A DNA stretch of 64,000 nucleotides, taken from assembly GCA_001465935.1 (NCBI GenBank), contig LNKV01000040.1, forward strand, positions 434,001 through 498,000. The letters are read 5' to 3'. Both the position numbers and the translations under genes were made by a program. The notes beneath the pieces were generated by a model that was given only the letters and a program-made list of their open reading frames with translations, made no database searches and was not told the DNA's origin. This DNA comes from Clarireedia homoeocarpa. Lineage: Eukaryota > Ascomycota > Leotiomycetes > Helotiales > Rutstroemiaceae. Of the stretch, positions 46,901-57,537 are shown in pieces. Position 1 is the stretch's first letter. Each line of letters begins with the position of its first letter.

Positions 46901-47630
46901 AGACAGCGGAGAGAGAGGGCTAGCAAGAACGGGCACAAATGGGTCTGGATTCGGGGGTTTTCGAAATAGCTCCATGCGACAAGGCTTCCGCCATTGACGA
47001 ATCATATCAAGCAGCTGGGGTAAGACGTAGGTGACTCGGCGCGTAAGCGCAGAACTTTCCAGCCACTTATATCCAATCACGAAACAGCCCGACAGCCCCA
47101 TCTCACCAAAAGCCTTTATTATTGGCACGTTACTATGTGCTCGCATGAGAATGCCGCATCCTTCCCCCTGCCGACCGACTTGATTAGGTATAATGCTACG
47201 AAAGCATTGAGAAGCGATGGCTGATTGTGCCAGCGAACGAGAGGCCTTTTTGAGAAATCCGTCATGCAGAATTGTCAGCACAATTCACAATATAGAAAAA
47301 GCCGGGACCGTTGTGCTGCTCATTGGGTATGTGCGCTGCCTGTGCTGTGATAACAATCTTCCGTGATAGATCGTATTGAAAGAGCGATACATATACAGTT
47401 GTAGGCGCCGTTGACTTCAAATCGCCTTTTTTCCGTCTTGCTCCTTTTGCGATTTGCCTCCAGATTTGATCTCTTTTCTTTCTTAAAGAATACTACCTAC
47501 TTTATCGCTGTCATTGTGCATATTTGGACCTTACAGTAGAACATCCCCGGAAACGGGTTGATAGAGCAAGCAGTGTTGCGGATTTCTTGTGCTGCCCGAG
47601 ATTTTATACCCCGCCTTGAAAGTAGCAGAG

Positions 47631-50305
47631 ATGGTCAGTAGACATGCCTACAGCGAGGCTGCATTCATGCACATCAAGGCTGCCAATACTAATCAAACAA
47701 CCATCTTTAGGCCACGACACCACTTACCGCTATTGACTCGAGAGTCGAGATGTTCCAAAGAGGCTTTGCTAGCCAACCTAGAGATACGTTTTTCAGTTTC
47801 AAATCACTGCAACCTAGAGAAGATCAATCGAGAGGAGGGCGACCTTTATCGTCGGCGACCATTTTCGACACGGATTTTGAGGATGATGCCAGTGATGTGG
47901 ATGATTACGAGGAGCAACGACCACAATTCGTGGAGGACCTTCAATATGCTTCGGACCCGGATGAAGACCTTAACTCCACACGGATGAGCTATAGATCGGT
48001 ATGTACCTTACCTCTGTTGCAAATTATACTCCCGCTAATGTTTACCGTCCAGGCTGGTCGAGCGAGTGAGACCACTTTATCATCTTACGAAGAAGTTTTC
48101 ACGCCAACTTCCCCTACGAACGAATTTCAATCTTTCAACTTTGATCTGGGGCCGAAGAAGCCAGTAGAGGGACCGCGAGGACCGCACTTGTTCCGAAGTT
48201 CTGTATCATCGTCGCTCGATGCTTCAGACCAATATGTTCTCGAGATGTCACCTCTGACACCAAACCCCTCATCATTCACGCCTTTATATCATACTGGACC
48301 GTTGCCACCCGTGGCCCCCGACACTCCAGTGTGGCAAGAAAACCAGAAAGCTTCATTGCTGAATGAGAGTATTGCGCATCTGAGTCTGAGCGAAGTACCA
48401 ACATGGACACCACGGCAAGTCGCAAGATGGATGCTCGACGCAGGCTTCGAAATGTCAATTGTTGAGAAGTTCGAAGAAAATGATATCTCGGGTGCTATAT
48501 TGACGACGCTTAAATTTGAAGACTTGCGAGAGCTGGGCATTCAATCATTTGGACAAAGGACGAAGGTGTGGAACGAGGTTCATATTCTTCGAGGAAGTGC
48601 ACCAAATACGCCCAAACCAGCTACACCGATCGATGAAACCTCGCCTGCGACAGAGTTCCGTTCATTGAGAGACCATGGAGAACGGGGAAGGCCGACTGGT
48701 TCCCACGGTCAAGAGCGTGGTCAATCGCGGAGACGTAAGGGTTCAAGAAAGAAGCATGAGACTGTCTTGCCGCTAGAGTCTGTTTCTATTGTGGGTATTG
48801 AGCAGCTTATGCCAAAACCACACAAGTGCTCAAAGGGAGAAGACTGCTCGAAATGGAGGAAACAGCAACGACTGATTGCTGCTTTCAATAAGGAGCACCC
48901 GGTCAGTCCTGAAGAAGGTGGTCGAATTCTCATTGCTGGAGACCCAGGAAATGCCCTTACAGCACGTCCAGTCTCCGATGCTGTACCTTCAGTAGTAGCG
49001 TCATCGGACGTCCTTGGTCCTGGAACAACCCCATCATTCCGTCACTTGGAAGAGGAGCATCTTAGAAATGTCGCTTCGCGCGACCCTCAAGATAATGTCA
49101 AGCAGTTCATTCAGTTCCAGCACCTCAGTCTCAAACAATCATCTGAAGAACCACCAACGCCGCCATACGAGATGTTCCCGCCTCTCAGCCGACCTATTGC
49201 CGGACTCCGCGGCTTACCTAAACTTGCAATCCCTCCTCCACGTCCTGACATTCCTATTCGATCACAAAGTGCCAATGGATATGGTCCTTGCAGTGCAACA
49301 GCCATTCCCAATGGTGCTGCAGCATTCTCACCTTACAACATGGACCGAGCTGAAGCACTCTCTCCTGATCTACGCAATGACAGTCGTTCACCTATGGTCT
49401 ACCGTCACGGAACTCCATTCTCTGAAATGGATGTACCGGTTACTACTGTACCAATGAGTCCCGTTGGCCGAGAAATCTCTCAATCCGTCCCACCTAATAT
49501 GTCATTTCGATCACAGACCTCATCTGCCACTCTTCAAGTTGGCAGCACTATTCAACGTAGTCTTTCACGAGTTTCTGCTCGTCGCCCCTCTGTTCAAACT
49601 CTCCCTCGAGTCGACGAATACAAGCCCGTCCGAAACATCGAGCCAGCACACACCTTCCCTGAATCAGCCAACAACACCAGCACGGACCGCCGCGTCGCCA
49701 CATCTATCCGCGCCTACACTCAAACCGACCCCTGGGCCCAGTTCAGCACCTCCGGCCCGAGTGCCAACCCAAACACCACCGCAAACCCCAGCTCCACCAC
49801 CGCAGAGGATACTGTTAACGACATCTCCTACGCCGGATGGATGAAGAAGCGCAAGACCAAAATGCTCCGCCACGAATGGCACGAGCATCACTTTACACTG
49901 CAGGGCACACGTCTCGCCATGCACAAAGACGCTCGGGCCCTCGATGTCCTCGAATACATCGACGTAGATGACTACGCCATCGCATGCAGCAGTCTCGCCA
50001 GCAGCAGCAAGCTAAACGCGGCATTCAAGCGCGTGAACATCAGTCTTGGAAAAGACAAGGAGCGGAAAGCAGATGTGTTTGCATTTCAGCTGATTCCGCA
50101 GGCGATTGAAAAAGGACAGAAATTGAAGAAGAGAGAGACCGGTATGCCGGGGAAGGACGCTGGGAAGGATAAGACTAAGGTTCATCATTTTGCAGTGAAG
50201 AGTCGTGATGAGAGGATTGATTGGATGAGGGAGTTGATGTTGGCGAAGGCGTTGAAGCAGAAGAGTGAGGGGTATGAGGTTAATATTAATGGGAATGCGA
50301 TATGA
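47631..50305 (+). CDS. SAM and PH domain protein (polarity-scaffold type)
   Basis: The certain coding exons are 47750-47998 and 48053-50305 (833 residues from the ATG at 47750). A SAM domain lies at about 200-263 (TPRQVARWMLDAGFEMSIVEKFEENDISGAIL...LGIQSFGQRTKVW). A C-terminal PH domain spans about 676-816, opening with YAGWMKKRKTKMLRHEW and HHFTLQGTRLAMH and closing with a DERIDWMRELMLAK helix. The middle is Ser/Pro-rich and disordered. SAM-PH pairs occur in Pob1/Boi-type proteins of cell polarity; here no SH3 domain is seen. The frame is open upstream to a TTTAG acceptor at 47710 preceded by a perfect TACTAATC branch site. The matching donor GTCAGT directly follows an ATG at 47631, so translation may start there and add 14 residues (MATTPLTAIDSRVE). 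Confidence 0.87.
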
Positions 50306-52901
50306 TAGGATCGGCTGTGGAGGAGGAGGAGGAAGAGGTTTGATGACACTATTTCTTTTCATTGTTCCAATGTTCTTTCATTTATTTTACGATTCATGCT
50401 TGATGACAACAGATGCAGTGGAAAAAAAGGGGAGGATGACAACTTGATACCAATTTCTTTACTTCGTTACAATACAGATACACCGAGCGTATTGTTAGTG
50501 TTCTAAAAACAACTCACACTGCGTGTGGTTGGATATAGGTTACGGCTTGATACTTGTTACTACTTCTTCGAGAGCGATCTCTTTTATCATATGATTGGGC
50601 AGGCGGCATTGATTGGGAGTTTTTTTTTTCTTTCGTGGTTTAAAGAGTTATGAAATGAGATGGGAAGAAAATAAAGGGATGGATATGGAAATACACGAAA
50701 GAGATGGATATGGAAAGACCAGGAAGAGTTGGATACTATATTTGATGGACGTTCGTTAAATCTATTGATGAGTTGGGCGGCATTCTGGTAGTTGGTTAGT
50801 TCAAAATTTATGTATCTAGGATCAAAATAAAATGAAATTTGTATATGAATCTCTAGCTCGCGTAAAACATAAAATAAAATGCTTGTGGATTCAGAGAATT
50901 TCGAAGAGAAATCACCGCCTTATGCCGTAAATACGATTCCTAATTCCCCTGATTGTCTGGAATCGAGATGCAAATGAGACAATGAAATGAATCGGGACTC
51001 TCCAACAGAACCAACAAGGAAGGGACGACTATCCCTGAGAAGTCCAGCTACCTAGCTGTCATGAGATGAATTGCCTCTGGACCAATACCTCAACTCACGC
51101 TACAGCCTACGAGATGCAACAAAATGTTGGTATTCGCAGACCCTCCCTCCATCTGAGCCACGTCGTCGCAATCCACCAGAAACCCAAAGCCAGCGACTGA
51201 GCGGTTAAGGAATCCATTGACTCCAGGCCGCGTTCATCCTCTCGTATGAATATACGAACCCCAATGCACTCACTGGATTCGCACGATAGGGATCCGCACC
51301 AAAATCCCTCCGGCCCAAAAAGTCTAGCATAAAGGACATGTGTGCACTGCGCAGTCGGTTAGCAGAACGGGGTTTTTATCCTGCTATGGTAAGTCTTCTA
51401 GAAGCTATAATGTAGACGTGCAACATTTGGAAGGTTCAACATCGATTGCGGCGCACAGTGGACAGTAGGATGTTGGATACATTCATGGGTCCGAGTTGGG
51501 CATTTACTATGGTGTGATGCGGTGCGGTCTAAGAGTAGCAGACCGGTTGGTTGGTTGGTTGGTTGGTGAGAGCTGATACACGGACAACGAGCCATGCGGC
51601 TACGTGGAGTTTACCCAGGAAACATTGCGATTGCATTCAGTTGTTTTGAAACGATGAAGACGATTGTTATGCAACAACACATCTCTTCTCTTTACTGTAA
51701 TGTGACCCGATCAAGTAAATCAAACAAAGAAGTAACCTAAATCATACAAACAATTAGCTCCCCCCATCCCCTCAGCTCTAGGGAAGCACCCATCCATCCC
51801 ATGTCAAGCCAAAATCAAAGCAAACAAATTCCAAAAAACGATCTAGACCCTCCACACAAAACAAACCCCGTGCCCCCCCTATGCCCAGTTAGCCAGTGCC
51901 ACCGCCACCCAACTATCAGACATGCAACAAATATGCAAAGAGGCATTTCTGAACCAAGCCCCCCGTTGGGAAATTGTGGGGTTGTGGAAGAGACGTGCAA
52001 CATTGGTTTTGCTTTTTCGATTATGAGAGCTACCCCCGGTGTGGATTTGTGGGAGGATTGAGCGGGGAGAGGAGTGGAAGGGAGGGGGTGGCGTTGCGGT
52101 CCTTGGAGTTGCGTTTGGATTCGAAGTGAGTGATCGAGGCCTGAGGGAGTTTGAAGCTGACTTAGAGAAAGATACAAAGATGAAAGCGATAAAATGGGAT
52201 AGAGTAAAATAGGAGTGTGAGAAGGGGGTACTGCGCTGGACACTGATCGTTGAGCAATTGGAACTTGGTACTGCGCCGTAACATTGATAAGGATAAGCAA
52301 TGGAGCTATGTATGATTGGCGAAGCTTAGGTATGCTTATGGTAGTGGGCGCGAACATTGAACAGACAGGATATGAACTGTAGTCAGCAAGTGGTAGACTA
52401 TCCCAAGTAGTAGATGCTTTCACAGCCTGCGGAATCTTGTACATGCAGGACGTCGTGCGCGACGTCCCTGGCTCTATGGTTCCATTGAGACAAAACGATT
52501 CGTTACATAAGACACTTAGATTGGATGGGGATGATGATTATGTCAAATGCAATCTTCAAGTACTCCATTTCCATTAAGGACTCCTTGGCTGATCATATCA
52601 TACAGGCCCGAAGCTAAAGGGAAACAGGAGAAGAAAATTCAACCAAGCCGTCCTTTCTCAACCGAACCATTCATTCCCAATTTTAACACCATACCAATGA
52701 AATAGACACGCAACACAAGGAAAACCTTTGACAGTTCCCACAGCTTCATCCCGCAAGCCTTTGTAAGATACAGCCAGAAATCATAGAAGCGACTTTGGAA
52801 AGGTAAGAAGAGGATATAGGTCAATGGAGGGGTATATCCAATGAGTGTTCTTTCCTGCAGCACCATCTCATGCAAAAAGTAAATCAGCAATGAAAACAAG
52901 C
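50306..52901. other. Gene-free region between convergent genes
   Basis: No gene found. The first part is the likely 3' untranslated region of the SAM-PH gene. There are GGTTGGTTGGTTGGTTGGT (51545-51563) and tRNA A-box-like strings near 51196 and 51348 that do not fold into tRNAs. A 209-codon minus-strand frame (51815-52444) lacks any recognisable feature. Confidence 0.5.
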
Positions 52902-54271
52902 CTAGACCCTCTTCGGGCGGCCGCGACCACGACCTGATGAAGCTGGAGTAGCAGCATCATCGGACTTTTTCTTCTTGTTTGCTGGTGTAACCGTGGTATC
53001 TTCCTCTCCCTCTCCCTCTCCCTCTCCCTCTTCCTCTTCCTCTTCCTCTTCCTCGGACGCCTTTCTCTTCTTGCTGGCAGGTGTCGCGGTAGTCTCATTG
53101 ATCTCTTCAGCAGCTTTCGCGGGCCTTCCTTTTTTGTTGCCCGATGCGAGACTCTTGGCTGGTGACTTGGCTTCCTTAGGAACCTTTGCGACTGCAGCAC
53201 GGGCGGTCGGAGGCTTGGGGGCGCGACCAGAAGGCGGTCTACCACGTCCACGTCCGGATGGTGGTGGCTTTTGTTTCTTTTCGCTATCCGGCAAAGGTGG
53301 TCGACCTCTGCCACGACCGCTTGGGACCGGCTTCGGCTTAGGTTCCCGTACAGGCTCGCTCTCCTTGATAATGACAAAGGCGACCTTTTCAATCTGAAGT
53401 GGATTAACGGAAAGACGGCTGGCCAACGTCTTGGCCGCAGTGTGGACCTCTTCAAATTCTTTGGTGGTGTATTTCGGATTCGGCTTGAGTCCACCTTCGT
53501 TAACGAGCCATTTGTAGACTTCGTCACTGAAGAATATCACATGATCGGGGTCGTGGATAGCAAGAATAAGGGATGCTGTGGCAGGTCCAATTCCCTGCAA
53601 TGGTTCCTTGATCTTGGATATAACCTCTGTAATATCTCCGGGGTGTTCTCTGTAGTGCTTGAAGGCATCTTCGGTAGCACCCTTGACTTTCTCATCACTA
53701 TTCTTTGCAACTTTCTTAAGGAACCCTGGGCGATAGGCGCCATGACGACTAGATCGGAGGTCAGCGACTATTCGGTGAAAGATCTTGGCATATAGCTAAT
53801 AGCAACATAGCTGGTTCACCAAAAGCTCGTGGGATCTTATAACAGGGTAGGAAGTTAATCGCAAACCAGGTATCCCCCATGTGATTAACTAGCCAAGTCG
53901 AGTGCAAAAGACTATTTGCAAGGGAAAGGGGGGGGGGGGGGGGGGGGAATAGGAAATCATAAAGTAGGTGAAGAACTTACAGTTTCCAATCCACAAGCTT
54001 CTCAAGGTCTTTGATGGTCAAGGTGCTTGCGCCTTTCTTGAATTTTTGTGGTGCCTCAACATATCTGAATCTGTCGAGTTCCGCTAAAGGTGTAACGCCT
54101 TCCTTTGCTATGAAAAGTTAAATATCATCAACAAATATTTTCCCCACGGGTCAACGATAGAAAAAGGGCATTGGACTCACCATTTTTGCTGGCATACGAT
54201 TGGATCAATTGGGGGTATCTTGCCAAAGCAGAGTTGAACTCTGCCAACGTGATATCTTTCGCGGAAGGCAT
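52902..54271 (-). CDS. AT-hook protein with helix-hairpin-helix-like core
   Basis: Three exons (54271-54181, 54107-53981, 53748-52902) encode 354 residues; all junctions keep frame. The N-terminal two thirds is a conserved-looking helical domain (TLAEFNSALARYPQLIQSY, then LTIKDLEKLVDWKLRHGAYRPGF). It includes GIGPATASLILAIHDP, which resembles a DNA-glycosylase-type helix-hairpin-helix. The C-terminal third is basic with AT-hook cores: two SGRGRGRPP, one KKGRPAK and a final SGRGRGRPKRV. An uninterrupted Glu/Gly-Glu run of about 20 residues lies between (coded by CTC/TCC repeats at 53003-53055). A chromatin or DNA-binding role is inferred; no catalytic Asp/Lys is recognised. ATG 54271 has the better context (GCCATGCC); an in-frame ATG at 54367 would add 32 residues. 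Intron 2 contains a C20 run. Confidence 0.8.
53928..53947. repeat. Homopolymer G20 (C20 in intron 2 of the AT-hook gene)
   Basis: Twenty consecutive G on the plus strand, inside the 232-nt second intron of the minus-strand gene, about 34 nt from the donor. Confidence 0.9.
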
Positions 54272-54367
54272 GGCAGATGTGTGAATATCCTCCTCAGATC
54301 TCTCTGTATCGCGCTTTTTGGGGCTTTTAAATAGAGGATTGAGAGAATTTGAGATGGAGCGAAGCAT

Positions 54368-55056
54368 TCAAAGCAGTTCAAGGTGAGGTTGATGAGATGT
54401 TTGGTTTTTGGTTGAATTTTAAAAGAGAAAAGAGTGAAGGAGAAGAGGCCCTGGGGAGGAGCGCGACGCGACTTGTTATTCGTGCTGTGGCTATTTTAGG
54501 CCTAGCTGGTGATTTGATTGCACCGTACTAAGAGCCGTGATTTAACCACAATAGTATAATTAGACGAGTGAAATTGATTTTTTTTATTTTTTTGAGAGAT
54601 TTTTTTTGGGGACCCTCCCGGTACGGGCTTTGCGATTTATGAAATGCAATGAACGGCGATACACCGTCCTGTTGAACAATAAGATATCGAACCAATTCTC
54701 AGGTCATCTCGATGCCCAGCCGTAAGAACAGCTTGCTGCGAGATTCGGGAATTTCTCTGCAGAGCCATATCTCAAAAAATGAATTAGCGGTCGTTTTGGA
54801 AGAACAAAGGAATTGTCCATAATTAGTCCGCTTTCTTATTTCTTTTCATATTTCTTTTCTTATGCCTAGTTCGAATATCCATCCGTATTCTCGTAAGCAA
54901 GAAATAATTGGTACACGAATTCCAGACCCATCCATCTTTTTCCTTTCCTCCTCAAGGCATACAACTCACATTCCTTGCAAACGCTCCAGCGAAACCGCCG
55001 CATACCTTTCCGATAGCTACACTCTAATAAATCTTCAATAGTTTTTAATACACAAC
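54368..55056. promoter_or_regulatory. Divergent promoter region of the AT-hook and small zinc-finger genes
   Basis: Both flanking genes start outward from this 0.7-kb stretch. It holds T-rich runs (54574-54610) and TTTCTTTTC blocks near 54835-54862. No coding feature is seen. Confidence 0.45.
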
Positions 55057-55647
55057 ATGGGTGGAGGCAACGTAAGTGTTTTCATTTTCCTAACACTTCA
55101 CATGAAGGATCATCAAGGTTGCCGGTGTATTCTCCACCGGGCGCTCAACCTGCTTTCTGACCATGATTTCGCGGATCGGAGCCGAGACGATTGGCGTCGA
55201 TTAACCCGACCGGACCTGACCTTTGAATAGGGCGCAAAAGCAGCTTCGAGGAGAAAGCGAGCGGACAAGGACGACAAGGGTGTCGCAAAGTCGCAATTGA
55301 AGGTCAACGAGCAAGCCAAGTCTATTCAATGCGATACGTGCAAGAGCACATTCTTGCAGACTACAAAACTCCCTGCGTGAGTCTTTTCTCTTCTTTCTTG
55401 CGCACGATGGTCTCGATATCGAGAGGATGGGAGATCGTTGGCGGATGAAGGCGTAGTAGCGGTGGACGGCTATATAAAACGATAATTCAAGCCGAGCACA
55501 AGCTAACGGGTGTTGCGAAAACATAGTCTTACGGAGCACGCCTCAAATAAACACTCGAAAACCCTTGAAGCATGCTTTGCGAAATATCTCGCCACGCTGC
55601 CGCCCTCCTCCCTTGGGGACGCCAACAAGCAAGGCCTTAAGAACTAG
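55057..55647 (+). CDS. Small zinc-finger protein (4F5/zf-met2 type)
   Basis: Three exons (55057-55071, 55231-55376, 55527-55647) give 93 residues. The first coding exon is only 15 nt (MGGGN); its intron has GTAAGT and AATAG, the second GTGAGT and CATAG. MGGGNGAKAA is the hallmark start of the 4F5/SERF-like zinc-finger proteins. It is followed by a Lys/Arg/Asp-rich stretch and a C2H2-type finger: C39-x2-C42, F46, H58, H63 in IQCDTCKSTF...LTEHASNKH. Family members are small conserved eukaryotic proteins of poorly known function. The C-terminus (AKYLATLPPSSLGDANKQG) is longer than is usual for the family. Confidence 0.87.
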
Positions 55648-55928
55648 TTCCGAAACAGCGTATTTGCATGGGCGCTTACGGGTTGATTTGGAGATGATGA
55701 CGATGCATGATATTATACGGTAGATAAATGGTGGGAGACTGTTCATTCCTTTTACGTTTACGAATAGCGGCGGGTTTCTTTTCTTTTGCGAAGGAGAGCG
55801 AGCGACAGGCGCATGGTTCAGGCAGAATGGCGTTATATCTCATAAGCTATGGCGAACTAGCATAGCGGACTAGCTACTTGATTTGAGCCAGAAGAACTTA
55901 TCTCATGTTTATGTGCATATAGTGCGTG

Positions 55929-57174
55929 CTATGTTTCGCCCGGTGGCGTAACCGGCATGCTCTTCTTCCTCCTCTCCTCCTCTTGCTCCGCTCTTATATC
56001 CTTCAATATCTCTGGATACCATCTTTCTCCTACGTCTACATGGCTCTTGATCCTATTGCGCAGCGTCGCTTCCCCAAGTGTCTGTGCCTTGCCGCCCCCT
56101 CTAAATGTAAACTCCACATCATCTAGCCTTCCTCCCACCTCCGCCAAAACCTTCTTCCTCATATCCCTAATCTCCTGCGGCACATCGCCAATACCCACCT
56201 CGTTCAACTCCTCGAACCTCGTACTCCCCCTCACCCCTTGAAAGAAAGGAATACTATATCTCGGCCCTCCTCCCCAAGCCGGACTCAATACCCTGTGTGT
56301 AGTACTAGCACAAACCCCCTTCGTCAACGCCTCCATACCCTGTCCTATAGCCACCACAACCGTCCCCTCCTTCGGTGGACAATCGATCCATTCCCCCTTC
56401 ATATTCTGCACCTGCAGCCCTCTCTTATCGCCCACCTGCAAGAGATACGACGTCAACATCGAATCCTTATGCGGACCTACTCCCTGCCCTTGCTGGTCCG
56501 CGCCTAGTCCTAGTTCTTTCAAATCAGGATATTTGACAATCTTGAGCTTGTGTTGTTGGTCTTGGTCGAAAAATCGATCAAAGGCGGAGGGAGGGAGCCC
56601 AATGGCTTCCGCGATGAGAGACGTGAAGAACATAGATACGGAGGCCATTTGGGAGATGTAAGATTCGAAGGCAGGGCGGAAATTGGGGAGATAGGAGGGA
56701 GAGGGCCAGAGGTTGGGCGCGAGGAGGTTGTAGTAGAGGGGGTCGGTTGCGCTGGGGAGCGGGTGAGGTGTGGAGAGGTCGATCTGCTCGCGGTGATCGG
56801 GGGCGTATGCTGTGAGCTCGGCAGAGAGCGGGGAGTAGCCGAGGAAGGAGGGAGCGTTGACCATTTGAATCTTTGTCCTGTATTTAGAGATTAATTAGAA
56901 TGGAAAGGAAAAGTGTGTTGCAGAAAGTTCTGCAGTGATCTCGGAAAGAAGGAAATGCAGGAAGGAAGTGGTACTTTTCTTCCATTGGTATATCAAAAAA
57001 ATTCACCCCTTCTTCTATCACATTTTCTATCAGTTCCTGAGGAACCCCGGTATTCTTGAGGTACAAGAAGCCCACTTCAAGTAACGCATGTCGCAATTGA
57101 TCTAAAAAGTCTTGTTTCGTATCTGCAGATCGGGCAAGGGAGAGATCGAGGACAGGAACATTGGTGAAGGACAT
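55929..57174 (-). CDS. 2-oxoglutarate/Fe(II)-dependent oxygenase
   Basis: Two exons (57174-56975, 56877-55929) give 382 residues. The 97-nt intron (GTACCA...TACAG) joins MEEK to TKIQMVNAPSFLGY, where this family has its conserved Gly-Tyr. The N-terminal DIOX_N part (VPVLDLSLARS, GFLYLKNTGVP, FFDIPMEEK) is followed by the double-stranded beta-helix core: GPHKDSMLTSYLLQ supplies His203 and Asp205, STTHRV supplies His261, and RYSIPFF supplies the 2-oxoglutarate-binding Arg273. All catalytic residues are present. The family includes isopenicillin N synthase-like and flavonol synthase-like enzymes; the substrate cannot be predicted and no biosynthetic cluster surrounds it. Start: the first ATG (57174), since the open frame upstream offers only a TTG. 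Confidence 0.9.
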
Positions 57175-57537
57175 TTTGAGCAAAGCAGATTAGAAGGAAC
57201 AAAAAAAGGGAAAGATTGCAGGTTTCCAGAACTTATAACCTCGTATGTGAAGATGAGTGCTTGCTAATCTGGCGCATCATGAACTGATGTTGTCGCACAT
57301 CAAGATACTTTGGTGGACTCTACAACAAATAAAGTGGGGTGCGGGGTGATTCCGTCATATGGCGCAATCATAGCAGATTGTTGGACTCTTTTGTCATGTT
57401 GTACTCTAGGTCGTGCACTTTCCAAGGTACAATGTACTTTTTATACTTTATACTCTGTACAACCATACAGAAATATCCATAAGGCTCAAAGTTCAGAGAC
57501 CATCCTTGCTATGCCCAGAACTTGACCCAATACTTCA
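57175..57537. other. Promoter of the oxygenase and terminator region of UTP17
   Basis: 363 bp between the oxygenase start and the UTP17 stop, both on the minus strand. It contains GTACTTTTTATACTTTATACTCTGTAC (57431-57457), an AT-rich segment flanked by GTAC. No gene is seen. Confidence 0.5.

Larger units (their letters stand above)
39720..47630. other. Large gene-free region upstream of PRO1
   Basis: Over 7.9 kb I see only overlapping short frames, none with recognisable domains, consistent starts or splice structure. A 93-codon ATG-started minus-strand frame (39912-40193) lies where the PRO1 leader would be and may be an upstream ORF. The region contains the G-run at 39804-39822, G-rich DNA at 40399-40478, satellites at 40776-40930, small repeats (ATGCCGTA at about 41961-41984, ACGATGG at about 43955-43978, GCCCAGCAGAT at about 44979-45008) and three TACGAAGTA/TACTTCGTA motifs (44675, 46700, 46891). 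Regulatory DNA or long non-coding RNA is possible. Confidence 0.5.

Noticed and set aside
51190..51260. Leucine-type tRNA gene
   Set aside because: A D-arm-like string is present but there is no complementary acceptor stem and no GGTTCRANYCC B-box in position.
51815..52444. 209-codon minus-strand open frame
   Set aside because: Low-complexity serine/leucine stretches, no domain and no conserved-looking segment; likely chance in a region between convergent genes.
52868..53527. 219-codon minus-strand frame rich in Arg/Lys
   Set aside because: A different frame of the same strand as the AT-hook gene; the accepted frame has AT-hooks, splice sites and a proper stop.
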